Positions 14,456 to 23,656 of a stretch of 37,692 bases of DNA are shown piece by piece (position 1 is the stretch's first letter; every line of letters begins with the position of its first letter). Position numbers and translations under genes: made by a program. Below the pieces are notes generated by a model. It saw only the letters and a program-made list of their open reading frames with translations. It searched no databases and was not told the origin of the DNA. The stretch is from an uncultured Erysipelotrichaceae bacterium (GTDB lineage Bacteria; Bacillota_I; Bacilli_A; RFN20; CAG-826), in assembly GCA_902803375.1 (NCBI GenBank), contig CADCPN010000058.1, positions 1-37,692 of the forward strand, written 5' to 3'.

Positions 14456-17104
14456 ATGGCAACCGCAAAAAAAGAAGAAATCAAAGAACTTACGCCAGAA
14501 GAGAAGAAGGCCGCTGCGGAAGCGGAGGTCGATGAACTCGTCAAGAAAGGCTTGAAGGCCCTTGACGAATTTGCTTCCTTCGATCAGGAAAAGATCGATT
14601 ATATCGTCGCCAAGATGTCCGTCGCTGGCCTTGACCATCACGGCATCCTCGCCAAGAAAGCCATCGAAGAGACCCACCGCGGCGTCTTTGAGGACAAAGC
14701 AACCAAGAACCTATTCGCCTGCGAATACGTCGTTAACAATATGCGCCACACCAAGACCGTTGGCATCATCTCCAACGATCCCGTCACCGGCATTACCGAA
14801 ATCGCTGAGCCGGTCGGCGTCATCTGCGGCGTCACCCCGGTCACCAACCCGACTTCCACCGTCATCTTCAAATCGCTCATCGCGATGAAGACCCGCAACC
14901 CGATCATCTTCGGCTTCCACCCAGGCGCCCAGCAGTGCTCTAAGGCCGCCGCCATCGTCATGAGGGATGCCGCCGTCGCCGCTGGCGCTCCGGAAAACTG
15001 CATCCAGTGGATTGAGCATCCATCTATCGAAGCCACCGGCGCTTTGATGAAGCACCCTGGCGTCGCCACCATTCTTGCCACCGGTGGCCCGGGCATGGTC
15101 AAAGCCGCCTATACCTCCGGCAAGCCGGCCCTCGGCGTCGGCCCTGGCAACGTTCCTTGCTATATCGACCGTTCCGCCGATATCCCGGAGACCGTCAATG
15201 ACGTCGTTCTCTCCAAGTCCTTCGATAATGGCATGATCTGCGCCTCTGAATCCGCGGTCTTCATCGATGAAGCCGTCTACGAAGAGACCATCAACATGTT
15301 CAAGAAGTACCGCGTCTACTTCGTTAATGAAGAAGAAAAGCGCAAGCTTGAGAAGTACATGTTCGGCGTCAGCAAAGGCGACGCCAACGTCGCGGAAGCT
15401 AAGCTCAATTCCAAAGTCGCCGGCATGTCCGCCAAAGACATCGCCGCCAACTCCGGCTTCTCCATTCCGGAAGGAACCCAGATCATCGCTGCCTATTGCG
15501 ACATCGTCGGAGAAGCGGAGCCCCTATCCCGCGAAAAGCTCTCCCCGGTCCTAGCCGTTTATAAGGTCAAGGACTACGAAGCCGGCGTCAAAGCCGCTGA
15601 GGACATGCTTGAATTCGGCGGCCTAGGCCACTCTGCAGCCATTCACTGCAAGACCCAGGAAATGTCTGATGACTTCGGCCACCGCGTCAAGGCTATCCGC
15701 GTCATCTGGAACTCTCCTTCCACTTTCGGCGGCATCGGCAACGTCTATAACTCCTTCTTGCCTTCCCTAACCCTAGGTTGCGGCTCTTATGGCGGCAACT
15801 CGGTCGCAGGCAACGTCTCCGCGATCAATCTTCTAAACATCAAACGCGTTGGCAAGAGGAGAAACACCATGCAATGGTTCAAGGTCCCGCAGAAGATCTA
15901 TTTCGAGAGAAACTCCATCCAGTATCTCCATTCCTGCAAAGATATCGATAAAGTCTTTATCGTCACCGACCACTCGATGGTCCAGCTCGGCTTCCTCAAC
16001 AAGATCATCAACGAGCTCAATTTGCGTCGGAACCCGGTCACCTATCAGCTATTCGCCGAGGTTGAGCCGGATCCAGATATCACCACCGTCCGCCGCGGCG
16101 TCGAACTCATGAAGGAGTTCCAGCCCGATACCATCATCGCACTCGGTGGCGGCTCCGCCATGGACGCCGCAAAGGGCATGTGGATCTTCTATGAGCACCC
16201 CGAAGTCAACTTCGATGACCTCAAGCAGAAATTCATGGATATCCGCAAGCGCGCCTTCAAATACCCGGAACTTGGCAGAAAGAGCAAACTCATCTGCATC
16301 CCGACCACCTCTGGCACCGGCTCTGAGGTCTCCCCGTTCGCCGTTATCTCCGATAAGGCCAACCTCAAGAAGTATCCGCTCACTGACTACTCCTTGACCC
16401 CAAGCATCGCCATCGTCGATCCAGAGTTCACCACCTTCATCCCGGCCAGGTCCACCGCCTACACCGGCATGGACGTCCTCACCCACGCCATCGAGGCCTA
16501 CACCTCCGTCATGGCCAGTGACTTCACCGACGGCCTTGCCCTAGAGGCGATCAAGCTCGTCTTCGAATACTTGCCCCGCGCCGTCAAAGATGGACCCCAT
16601 GATCTCAAAGCCCGTGAGAAGATGCACAATGCCGCGACCATCGCCGGCATGGCCTTCGCTAACGCCTTCCTAGGCCTCGTCCACTCCCTCGCCCACAAGA
16701 TGGGCGGCGAATTCCACTCCATCCATGGTCAGACCTGCGCCATCCTTCTCCCGCACGTCATCAAGTACAATGGCACCCAGCCGACCAAGCTCTCTGTCTG
16801 GCCGAAGTACGAAGAGTATCAGTGCGACCAGAAGTACATGGATATCCTTACTACCCTCGGCATTGCCTGCCCGGATAAGGAACACGCTGGCGAAATCCTC
16901 TCCAAAGCCGTCATGGACCTTGGCAAGGAGATCGGCATCGATATGAACTTCCAAAGCATCGTCCCGGACGAGGAGTTCTATAACTCCAAGCTCGAAGAAC
17001 TTGCCTATCTCGCCTATGAAGACCAGTGCACTCCCTGCAACGCCCGTGAGCCGCTCGTCGAAGACATGATCAAGATCATGAAAGATGCCTATAAGGGCAA
17101 CTAA
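14456..17104 (+). CDS. adhE: Bifunctional acetaldehyde-CoA/alcohol dehydrogenase AdhE
   Basis: This 882-residue protein has the typical full AdhE length. The N-terminal aldehyde dehydrogenase half (about 1-450) carries the catalytic Cys262 in NGMICASES. The linker leads to an Fe-dependent alcohol dehydrogenase half (about 470-882) with GGGSAMDAAKGMW (NAD loop), TTSGTGSEVSPFAV, and metal-binding residues in DVLTHAIEAYTS and HSLAHKMGGEFHSIHG. It reduces acetyl-CoA to acetaldehyde and then ethanol with two NADH, and usually forms spirosomes in the cytoplasm. It lies three bases after rex; a GAGGAG inside the rex end serves as the ribosome site. The N-terminal 25 residues are unusually Lys/Glu/Ala-rich. 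A strong terminator follows. Confidence 0.95.
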   Translation: MATAKKEEIKELTPEEKKAAAEAEVDELVKKGLKALDEFASFDQEKIDYIVAKMSVAGLDHHGILAKKAIEETHRGVFEDKATKNLFACEYVVNNMRHTKTVGIISNDPVTGITEIAEPVGVICGVTPVTNPTSTVIFKSLIAMKTRNPIIFGFHPGAQQCSKAAAIVMRDAAVAAGAPENCIQWIEHPSIEATGALMKHPGVATILATGGPGMVKAAYTSGKPALGVGPGNVPCYIDRSADIPETVNDVVLSKSFDNGMICASESAVFIDEAVYEETINMFKKYRVYFVNEEEKRKLEKYMFGVSKGDANVAEAKLNSKVAGMSAKDIAANSGFSIPEGTQIIAAYCDIVGEAEPLSREKLSPVLAVYKVKDYEAGVKAAEDMLEFGGLGHSAAIHCKTQEMSDDFGHRVKAIRVIWNSPSTFGGIGNVYNSFLPSLTLGCGSYGGNSVAGNVSAINLLNIKRVGKRRNTMQWFKVPQKIYFERNSIQYLHSCKDIDKVFIVTDHSMVQLGFLNKIINELNLRRNPVTYQLFAEVEPDPDITTVRRGVELMKEFQPDTIIALGGGSAMDAAKGMWIFYEHPEVNFDDLKQKFMDIRKRAFKYPELGRKSKLICIPTTSGTGSEVSPFAVISDKANLKKYPLTDYSLTPSIAIVDPEFTTFIPARSTAYTGMDVLTHAIEAYTSVMASDFTDGLALEAIKLVFEYLPRAVKDGPHDLKAREKMHNAATIAGMAFANAFLGLVHSLAHKMGGEFHSIHGQTCAILLPHVIKYNGTQPTKLSVWPKYEEYQCDQKYMDILTTLGIACPDKEHAGEILSKAVMDLGKEIGIDMNFQSIVPDEEFYNSKLEELAYLAYEDQCTPCNAREPLVEDMIKIMKDAYKGN

Positions 17105-17123
17105 TATTCGAAATAAAATAATA

Positions 17124-17159
17124 AAGAAGAGGATGACCGCGAGTCGTCCTCTTCTTTTG
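17124..17159 (+). terminator. Terminator of the rex-adhE operon
   Basis: AAGAAGAGGATGAC pairs with GTCGTCCTCTTCTTTT around a 5-base loop, a long stem ending in a T-rich arm. The following 17160-17309 holds nothing recognisable. Confidence 0.85.
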
Positions 17160-17309
17160 TAGTTATAGGCAAAAGGAAGACCTTGCGTTTGCCTAATGTG
17201 CCCTTGACATTGGGTCGCGTCTTCCCCTCTTCCTAGGCCTTTTTGTTGCCGTCTATACCCGAGTTCGCCCTCCCTGGGTTATCATTGTTATCCGGCGGAG
17301 GCGCTATTT

Positions 17310-18764
17310 ATGACTTTAGAAACCACCCTTCTATTCATCGTTTTGATTCTCCTTGCCCTGGTGCTGGGGCTAATTGCTTTCCTATTCGTGAAGATGAGTC
17401 ACCTTGGGAAAGATGGAAGCGACAATTCCAAGCTAGAAAGGCTGCAGATTGAATCCGCGGCCTCGCTAAAAGCGGAGATCGCCAATATCGAGCGCAGCAT
17501 CCTCTCTTCCGTCGATGCCAAGATCGAGAACCGCGGCAAAGACGAGCAGCTTGCCTTGTCTTCGGCTTTGCAGGAATCCGCGGAGAAGGAGAACGCCCGC
17601 TTTCAGCTTCTTCAAGCCAATTTGGGCAATACCCTTCTTCAGCAAAGCAAAGCAACCAATGAGCTCCTTAATGCCCGATTAGAGCAGACCCGCAGATCCA
17701 GCGAGGAGACGATGGCCAATATGACCAAGCAGATGGCCGCGATGGCGGAAGCCGACAACAAGAGGCTTTCTGATTTCCAAACCAACATGAACGCCGCCCT
17801 CAATATCCAGATCAAGACGATGAACGAGAGGATGGACGCCTCCATCAAAGCCATCAACGAGAAGGTCGATTCCTCCCTTTCGGAAGGTTTCAAGTCCACC
17901 AGTGAATCCATGGCTAACCTCCAGAAGCAGTTAGGCATCGTCGAACAGGCCCAGAAGAACCTAGGAACCCTAGAAAATGAGATCTCCTCCCTTAACGGTA
18001 TCCTTTCCAACAACCAAGAACGCGGAAAGTATGGCGAGTGGCAGCTAGAGCTATTGCTCTCTGCTATGTTCGATGGAGGCAAGGGGACCCTTTATGAGAC
18101 CCAATATTCCATCGATGAGGGCCTGCGCGCCGACGCGGTCATCTTTCTAGATGGCAGCGCCCATCACCAGATGGTCGCCATCGATAGCAAATTCAGCCTC
18201 ACGGGTTACGAAGACCTCTTCGATTCCTCTAAATCCCTTACCGAAATCGAGAAGAGCCAGGCTCAGACCTCCTTTAGGAATGCCATCAAGGCGAGAATCG
18301 ATGAGACTTCTAAATACGTGATTCCCGGCAAAACCTTAGGCAATGCGCTTATGTTTGTCCCTAACGATGGCGTCTTTGCCTATATCCATAACGAATTCGG
18401 CAACCTTATCGAATATGCCCGCAGCAAGCATGTCGTCCTCGTCTCCCCGACGATCCTGCAGCCGCTATTAGGCTCTTTCCGCGTCGTTCAGATCGACGCC
18501 GCCAAAAGCAAGAACATCGCCGCCATCAACGCCGCCCTTTCTGAACTTGCCAAAGAGTTCCAAAGGTTCACTCCGCGTTGGGCCGCCTTAAACAAAAACA
18601 TTCAGCAGCTTACCTCGAAATCGGCGGAATTCGAAACCACGGTCAATAAAATCGGAACGAAATTCACCCGTATCCAAAGCCTGGATCTCTCTTCCAAGGA
18701 AGACGGGAAAGAAGAGCTGGAAGGTTCTGAACCAGAAGATGACGCGATTGACCTGCTAAGCTAA
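17310..18764 (+). CDS. rmuC: RmuC-family protein
   Basis: This 484-residue protein has an N-terminal transmembrane helix (residues about 5-28, LLFIVLILLALVLGLIAFLF). A long coiled coil of about 200 residues follows (EKENARFQLLQANLG and similar heptads). The RmuC core (about 240-440) has GKYGEWQLELLLSAMF, then IDSKFSLTGYEDLF and MFVPNDGVFAYI. The core has a PD-(D/E)xK-like nuclease fold, with DSKF as part of the putative active site. RmuC limits inversion at short repeats and is thought to act on damaged DNA at the membrane. GGAGG lies nine bases before the start. It is monocistronic, between adhE and the hydrogenase operon. Confidence 0.9.
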   Translation: MTLETTLLFIVLILLALVLGLIAFLFVKMSHLGKDGSDNSKLERLQIESAASLKAEIANIERSILSSVDAKIENRGKDEQLALSSALQESAEKENARFQLLQANLGNTLLQQSKATNELLNARLEQTRRSSEETMANMTKQMAAMAEADNKRLSDFQTNMNAALNIQIKTMNERMDASIKAINEKVDSSLSEGFKSTSESMANLQKQLGIVEQAQKNLGTLENEISSLNGILSNNQERGKYGEWQLELLLSAMFDGGKGTLYETQYSIDEGLRADAVIFLDGSAHHQMVAIDSKFSLTGYEDLFDSSKSLTEIEKSQAQTSFRNAIKARIDETSKYVIPGKTLGNALMFVPNDGVFAYIHNEFGNLIEYARSKHVVLVSPTILQPLLGSFRVVQIDAAKSKNIAAINAALSELAKEFQRFTPRWAALNKNIQQLTSKSAEFETTVNKIGTKFTRIQSLDLSSKEDGKEELEGSEPEDDAIDLLS

Positions 18765-18778
18765 TCAAGCTCCATCCG

Positions 18779-18824
18779 TTATATCGGTATCCCTGTTCCT
18801 TCTTCCTAGGGACGGGGTTATAAT
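18779..18824 (+). promoter_or_regulatory. Promoter of the hydrogenase operon with TATATCGGTA motif
   Basis: A consensus TATAAT lies at 18819-18824, 50 bases before the first gene. No strong -35 is visible (TTCCTT at 18796), suggesting dependence on an activator or an unusual promoter. TATATCGGTA (18779-18788), shared with the rex leader, lies just upstream of the -35 region. Confidence 0.55.
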
Positions 18825-18874
18825 TTGCAAGTAAATATCTTCATCTTACCCACTCCTAGAAAGAGGACATATCA

Positions 18875-19132
18875 ATGAAAAAAGTTGAACTCAGCATCTG
18901 CGTTGGCAGCTCTTGCCACCTCAAGGGCAGCAAAGACGTCGTCGAAGAGGTCCGCAACGAGATCTCTAAGAGAAAACTTCAAGACGCCATCGAGCTAAAG
19001 GCGGCTTTCTGCCTTGGACAGTGCGGCCATAGCGGCGTCACCGTCAAAGTGAATGACAAAGTACTCCCAGAGATCACCCCAAGCAAAGTTGGTGAGCTTT
19101 TCGATAACGAAATCCTTCCCTTATTGAAGTAA
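18875..19132 (+). CDS. Thioredoxin-like [2Fe-2S] ferredoxin
   Basis: This 85-residue protein has the NuoE/HydC C-terminal-like thioredoxin-fold ferredoxin domain. Four Cys fit a [2Fe-2S] site: CVGSSC near residue 9 and CLGQCG near residue 46. Stand-alone versions accompany [FeFe] hydrogenases and probably shuttle electrons to or from them. AAGAGGA lies upstream. A hairpin with a T-tract after it may set its level above that of the downstream genes. It is the first gene of the hydrogenase cluster. Confidence 0.85.
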   Translation: MKKVELSICVGSSCHLKGSKDVVEEVRNEISKRKLQDAIELKAAFCLGQCGHSGVTVKVNDKVLPEITPSKVGELFDNEILPLLK

Positions 19133-19144
19133 ACAAGCACGTTC

Positions 19145-19172
19145 ACGGGGGTCAAAATCGACCCCCGTTTTC
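19145..19172 (+). terminator. Intra-operon terminator or attenuator
   Basis: A perfect 9-bp stem, ACGGGGGTC/GACCCCCGT (19145-19153 with 19160-19168), has a 6-base loop and is followed by TTTTCCTTCC. It lies between the 2Fe-2S gene and the sensory hydrogenase gene, so it may reduce transcription into the latter. A second small hairpin, GCGCGCACGCGC, follows at 19180. Confidence 0.7.
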
Positions 19173-19217
19173 CTTCCTTGCGCGCACGCGCAATAGAACC
19201 GAGAAAGAGAGGTAATC

Positions 19218-20906
19218 ATGGTTGCAGCATTAATAAGCAAAGAAAACGACTGCCGCAGCTGCTATAAGTGCATCCGCAACTGCCCGACCAAGGCCATTTC
19301 CTTCAGCGATGGCCAAGCCCGCATCGAGAATGACGAGTGCATTTACTGCGGCCGCTGCTATGAGGTCTGCCCGCAGTCCTGCAAGATCATCCGCGATGAA
19401 ACTAGCGCGGTATCTCGCCTATTGAAGTCTGGCCCCGTCTATGCCTCCATCGCCCCAAGCTATCTCGCCGCCTACCCTGGCACGAGCTTTGAGAAGATGA
19501 GGGAAGCCCTTATTAAACTTGGCTTCGCCGATGCCGAAGAGACCGCGATCGGGGCCACCATCGTCAAGAAGGAGTACGACCGCCTAGCCAAAGAGATGAA
19601 GATGGACGTCATCATCTCCACTTGCTGCCATTCCATCAACCTCCTCGTTGAGAAGTACTATCCAGAGCTAGTCGGCTGCCTCGCGCCCGTTCTCTCGCCG
19701 ATGCAGGCTCACGCCCTAGACCTAAAACGCCGCCACCCCGGCGCTAAAGTCGTCTTCGTGGGACCCTGCATCTCCAAGAAAGATGAGATCGATCAATACC
19801 CAGGCTATGACGAAAACGTCTTAACCTTCCTTGAGCTATCCAAGATGTTCGAGGAAGAAGGCATTGAAGTCGAGTCGGATCCTAATCCGAAGAGCGCGGA
19901 GGAATCTCTTGCCAGGCTCTTCCCAACCGAAGGCGGCATCCTTGCGACCATGGCGAAGGAGAATAAGGACTACGTGTATCTCTCTTTCTCTGGCAAACAA
20001 GAGGTTTTGCCGGCCCTAGAGAACATCCGCAGCGGCAAAGTCCATCGCGCCTTCATCGAACTCTCTTCTTGCCCAGGCTCCTGCGTCAATGGCCCAGCGA
20101 TGCCTAAAGGCAATAAGGAGCTAGTGAACGCCCTTATCTCCATCAAGCGTTCTGCCGGCAAGAAAGACTTCAAGGTCGATGAATATCGGCAAAACGATAT
20201 CTCCAAGCAGTTCCTTGGTGAATCCTTCAATCTCCCTGAGCCTAGCGAAGAGGAGATCCACAAAGTCCTGCGCCAGATTGGCAAGGAAAGAAAAGAAGAT
20301 GAGCTCAATTGCTCTTGCTGCGGCTATCCCACTTGCCGCGATAAGGCGATCGCGGTCATCCGCGGCAAGGCTAGCCTAGAGATGTGCTTGCCTTACCTTT
20401 CTAAGAAAGCCTCTAGCTTCGCTTCCTACGTCATCGATAATTCCCCTAACGGCATCATCGTAGTCAGTGATGACCTAAGCATCTCCATGGCCAACGCCGC
20501 CTTCTGCCTCTTCACCCATCATGAGGCCTCCTCTATCGTCGGCCATAGCCTAGATGAGATCATGGACCCGACTTTGTTCGCGCTGGCCCTCTCTGGCGAA
20601 CCAACCCGCGGCAAGCATATCGAATTAGCCCAGTATGGCTTATTCGTTGAGGCCACGGTCACCTATGACCCGCAGTATAAGATCATCGTCGGCATCTTCC
20701 GTGATCGCACCGCCCAGCATAATGAGCATGAGCAGTACGTGGCCAATGCCAGAAAGACCGCTGAAATCACTAGCGACGTCATCGAGAAGAACATGCGCGC
20801 CGTTCAGGAAATCGCGCAGCTATTAGGCGAATCCGCCGCCAATACCAAGATTGCCCTTACTAACCTATCTAAGACCATTGCGCCAGAGGAGAAGGATGGA
20901 AAGTAA
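19218..20906 (+). CDS. Sensory-type [FeFe] hydrogenase (group C, HydS-like) with PAS domain
   Basis: This 562-residue protein begins with two 4Fe-4S motifs (C12-C15-C18-C22; C41-C44-C47-C51). The H-cluster domain follows with altered signature loops: STCCHSIN (Cys136/137) in place of TSCCP, GPCISKKDE (Cys184), and SSCPGSCVNGPAM (Cys285, Cys289). All four H-cluster cysteines are present. Next comes a CxxCGY-type Fe-S motif (NCSCCGYPTC, about 365-390). A PAS domain follows (about 400-505) and a helical tail. This layout matches group C putative H2 sensors, which lack strong catalytic signatures. It overlaps the phosphatase gene by 11 bases, so the signal probably passes to that protein. Start: AGAGAGG upstream. 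Confidence 0.85.
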   Translation: MVAALISKENDCRSCYKCIRNCPTKAISFSDGQARIENDECIYCGRCYEVCPQSCKIIRDETSAVSRLLKSGPVYASIAPSYLAAYPGTSFEKMREALIKLGFADAEETAIGATIVKKEYDRLAKEMKMDVIISTCCHSINLLVEKYYPELVGCLAPVLSPMQAHALDLKRRHPGAKVVFVGPCISKKDEIDQYPGYDENVLTFLELSKMFEEEGIEVESDPNPKSAEESLARLFPTEGGILATMAKENKDYVYLSFSGKQEVLPALENIRSGKVHRAFIELSSCPGSCVNGPAMPKGNKELVNALISIKRSAGKKDFKVDEYRQNDISKQFLGESFNLPEPSEEEIHKVLRQIGKERKEDELNCSCCGYPTCRDKAIAVIRGKASLEMCLPYLSKKASSFASYVIDNSPNGIIVVSDDLSISMANAAFCLFTHHEASSIVGHSLDEIMDPTLFALALSGEPTRGKHIELAQYGLFVEATVTYDPQYKIIVGIFRDRTAQHNEHEQYVANARKTAEITSDVIEKNMRAVQEIAQLLGESAANTKIALTNLSKTIAPEEKDGK

Positions 20907-22080
20907 CGAAACAACGGAACTAGAGTACGGCTACCTCTCCATTAACCATAAGGGGGAGGAGCTTTGCGGCGATCACGTCCAGATCTCGAAAGGGAAAGAT
21001 GGGGCCACGACCTTAGTTTTGGCCGATGGGCTGGGGAGCGGGGTCATCGCCTCGATTCTCTCTACCCTCGCCTCCACCATGCTTTCACGCATGATTGATG
21101 GCGGCATCAGCATCGAAGAAGGCGTGGAAGCGCTCGTCAAAACGCTTCCCGTTGCCAGAGATAGGGGCAACGTTGCCTATTCGACTTTCACCGTCTGCCG
21201 CATCGAGAAGGATTTCAACGGCGTCATCTACAATTTCGATAACCCTGAACCCGTATATTTACGTAGTGGCTTAGAGAAGAAGCTCCATTACGAAACCACG
21301 ACCATTGAAGGCAAAGCCGTCAAGCGCGCCGGCTTCTATTTTGCCGAGAACGATTGCATATCCATGTTCTCCGATGGCGCCGTCTATGCTGGGGTAGGCG
21401 AAACGCTTAACTTCGGCTGGAGCAGAGATGAGATCGTTTCTTACCTTGAAGGGTTATATAACCCTTTCCTAAGCAGCAAAAACCTCGCCACCCTCCTAGT
21501 AGACCATTGTGATTTGCTCTATAATCGACGCCCGGGAGATGATACAACCTGTCTCTCCGTCAGGAGAAGACAGCGCGCTCCCGCCGCCTTGATGGTTGGC
21601 CCTGCCACCAACAAGGAGGATGATGAGAGGATGCTCAGCAGTTTCTTCGCCTTGCCAGGACCCCACATCGTCTGCGGAGGCACGACCTGCTCCATCGCCG
21701 CACGTTATCTAGGCGTGCCGGTGGAGGCCAGCTTGGATTACATCGACCCCGAAGTGCCGCCGCTAAGCCACATCGAGGGCGTTGACCTCGCGACCGAAGG
21801 CATCATCACCCTCAACAAAGTCTTGGCCCTCGCCAAAGACTATCAGGGGCAGAACAAATGCTATTTCGACTGGAGCTTCCGCCAAGACGGCGCAAGCCTC
21901 ATCGCCGAAAAGCTATTCGAGGAGGCGACCGACATCGCCTTCTACGTCGGATGCGCGGTTAACCCCGCCCATCAAGACCCTGCCTATAACATCGACATCA
22001 AGATGAAGATGCTGATCATCGATTCGCTTGCCGAAGAGCTCAAGAAAATGGGCAAGCACATCACCGTCACCTATTTCTGA
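20896..22080 (+). CDS. SpoIIE/PP2C-type serine phosphatase
   Basis: This is a protein of 394 residues. The N-terminal half is a PP2C-like phosphatase of the SpoIIE/RsbU kind: GEELCGDHVQISKG, LVLADGLGSGVIAS and SMFSDGAVYAG hold the metal-binding Asp residues, and GDDTTCLSVR ends the domain. The C-terminal half (about 225-394) is a separate conserved region often seen with hydrogenase sensors; I cannot assign it a function. The start ATG at 20896 overlaps the HydS-like stop and has GGAGAAGG upstream; the open frame extends to 20851 but inside HydS. Such phosphatases accompany group C hydrogenases and probably reverse a Ser/Thr phosphorylation in response to H2. No kinase gene is seen here. Confidence 0.85.
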   Translation: MESNETTELEYGYLSINHKGEELCGDHVQISKGKDGATTLVLADGLGSGVIASILSTLASTMLSRMIDGGISIEEGVEALVKTLPVARDRGNVAYSTFTVCRIEKDFNGVIYNFDNPEPVYLRSGLEKKLHYETTTIEGKAVKRAGFYFAENDCISMFSDGAVYAGVGETLNFGWSRDEIVSYLEGLYNPFLSSKNLATLLVDHCDLLYNRRPGDDTTCLSVRRRQRAPAALMVGPATNKEDDERMLSSFFALPGPHIVCGGTTCSIAARYLGVPVEASLDYIDPEVPPLSHIEGVDLATEGIITLNKVLALAKDYQGQNKCYFDWSFRQDGASLIAEKLFEEATDIAFYVGCAVNPAHQDPAYNIDIKMKMLIIDSLAEELKKMGKHITVTYF

Positions 22081-22092
22081 AGGAGAGAAAAA

Positions 22093-23580
22093 ATGGCTAC
22101 CAAGCAATTCGACACCTTAGTCCAGCAATTGAAGTACCGCGTCCTCAAAGAGGTCGCGAGGGCCGAGTGGGAAGGAACCCTCGACGAGAACAAGAAGAAC
22201 GCGATCCCGAAGATCATCTCCCCAGGCCCCAACGCCACCATGCGCTGCTGCATCTACAAGGAAAGAGCCATTGCCCATGGCCGCGTCAATATGGCCTGCG
22301 GCGGCAATAAAGCCAACCCGAACATCATCGAGGTCATCGAAGCGGCCTGCGACCAGTGCCCCTTCGGCGGCATCACCGTCACCGATATGTGCCGCGGCTG
22401 CTTGGCCCACCGCTGCGAGCAGGCCTGCCGCCTCAACGCCATTTCCTTTGGGCCGGACCTACGCTGCCGCATCGATAAGAGCAAGTGCGTCAACTGCGGC
22501 ATGTGCATGAAGGCCTGCCAATTCGGCGCCATCGTCAACAACAAGCGTCCTTGCGAGGCCGCTTGCAAGATCAATGCCATCCACGCTAGGGAAGATGGCA
22601 TCGCCGAGATCGACGAAGAGAAGTGCACCCGCTGCGGGCAGTGCTCCTATAACTGCCCTTTCGGCGCCATCATGGACAAATCCTTCATCACAGAGGCCAT
22701 CGATTTGGTCAAGGGCTCTGAAGGCGGCAGTAAGTACAAGACCTATATGGTCATCGCCCCCTCTATCTCCTCTCAGTTCAAATATGCCCGCCTAACACAG
22801 GTCATCACTGGCATCAAAGCCCTTGGCTTCACCGATGTCGTCGAAGCCGCCTTGGGCGCTGACCTCGTCGCGATGAACGAAGCCAAAGACCTTTCCGAAG
22901 AAGGATTCTGCACCTCTTCTTGCTGCCCTGCCTTCGTCAGATATATCCAGACCGCGTTCCCGACTCTTGCCAAAGACATCTCCAAGAACCTCTCCCCGAT
23001 GGCTGCCATCGCTAAGTACATCAAGCAGACCGATCCGACTGGCAAAGTCATCTTCTGCGGCCCGTGCATGGCCAAGAAGATGGAGATCTTCCGCGAAGAC
23101 TCCAAGTCCTTCGTCGACTGTGTCATCACCTTCGAAGAGCTACAGGCCCTCATCGATTCCAAGGATATCGACGTTGCTTCCCTTGAAGATTCCCCGCTTG
23201 ATAACGCCTCCTACTTCGGACGTATCTTCGCCCGCGCCGGCGGACTATCCGACGCCGTTGCCGAAGCCCTTAAGGAAATGGGCAGCCCCTTCGAGGTGAA
23301 GCCCGTTAAGGCAAATGGCCTCGACCAGTGCAAGATGGCCCTTATGCAGGCTAAATCCGGCAAGCTGCCTGGCAACTTCATCGAGGGCATGGCTTGCCCT
23401 GGCGGCTGCATCGGCGGCCCGGCTTGCTTGACCCACGAAGTCAGGGATCCGGCGAAAGTCGACGCCTATGGCCATGAATCCAAAGAGACCACCATCGAAG
23501 GCGCCATCTCCTCCATCATGGCAGACGCCAAGATCGCCTCTGCTGAGGCTATGCCAATCATCAAGTCCTATCAGAAATAA
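22093..23580 (+). CDS. [FeFe] hydrogenase, group B type
   Basis: This 495-residue protein has an N-terminal Cys-rich region (about 50-160; MRCC, CDQCPFGG, CRGCLAHRCEQAC). Next come ferredoxin-like 4Fe-4S motifs (C132-C135-C138-C142; C178-C181-C184-C188). Then an H-cluster domain with all loops: TSSCCPAF (Cys277/278), FCGPCMAKKMEI (Cys325) and EGMACPGGCIGGP (Cys435, Cys439). Complete H-cluster ligands imply a working enzyme that evolves or oxidises H2 with ferredoxin. The GP after L3 and the extended Cys region fit group B rather than the better-known group A. It follows the phosphatase by 12 bases, with GGAGAG upstream. The maturases HydE, HydF and HydG are not in the window. Confidence 0.88.
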   Translation: MATKQFDTLVQQLKYRVLKEVARAEWEGTLDENKKNAIPKIISPGPNATMRCCIYKERAIAHGRVNMACGGNKANPNIIEVIEAACDQCPFGGITVTDMCRGCLAHRCEQACRLNAISFGPDLRCRIDKSKCVNCGMCMKACQFGAIVNNKRPCEAACKINAIHAREDGIAEIDEEKCTRCGQCSYNCPFGAIMDKSFITEAIDLVKGSEGGSKYKTYMVIAPSISSQFKYARLTQVITGIKALGFTDVVEAALGADLVAMNEAKDLSEEGFCTSSCCPAFVRYIQTAFPTLAKDISKNLSPMAAIAKYIKQTDPTGKVIFCGPCMAKKMEIFREDSKSFVDCVITFEELQALIDSKDIDVASLEDSPLDNASYFGRIFARAGGLSDAVAEALKEMGSPFEVKPVKANGLDQCKMALMQAKSGKLPGNFIEGMACPGGCIGGPACLTHEVRDPAKVDAYGHESKETTIEGAISSIMADAKIASAEAMPIIKSYQK

Positions 23581-23595
23581 TAATCGGCCTCTAAG

Positions 23596-23630
23596 CCCGT
23601 CTTTCTTTAAGGGAAGGCGGGTTTTATAAT
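23596..23630 (+). terminator. Operon terminator overlapping the next -10 box
   Basis: CCCGTCTTTC pairs with GAAGGCGGG (23596-23605 with 23613-23621, imperfect), followed by TTTTATAAT. The TATAAT (23625-23630) in the T-tract is well placed as the -10 of the DUF2804 gene. Confidence 0.65.
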
Positions 23631-23656
23631 GGAGTCGCAATTACGAGGTATTCCAT

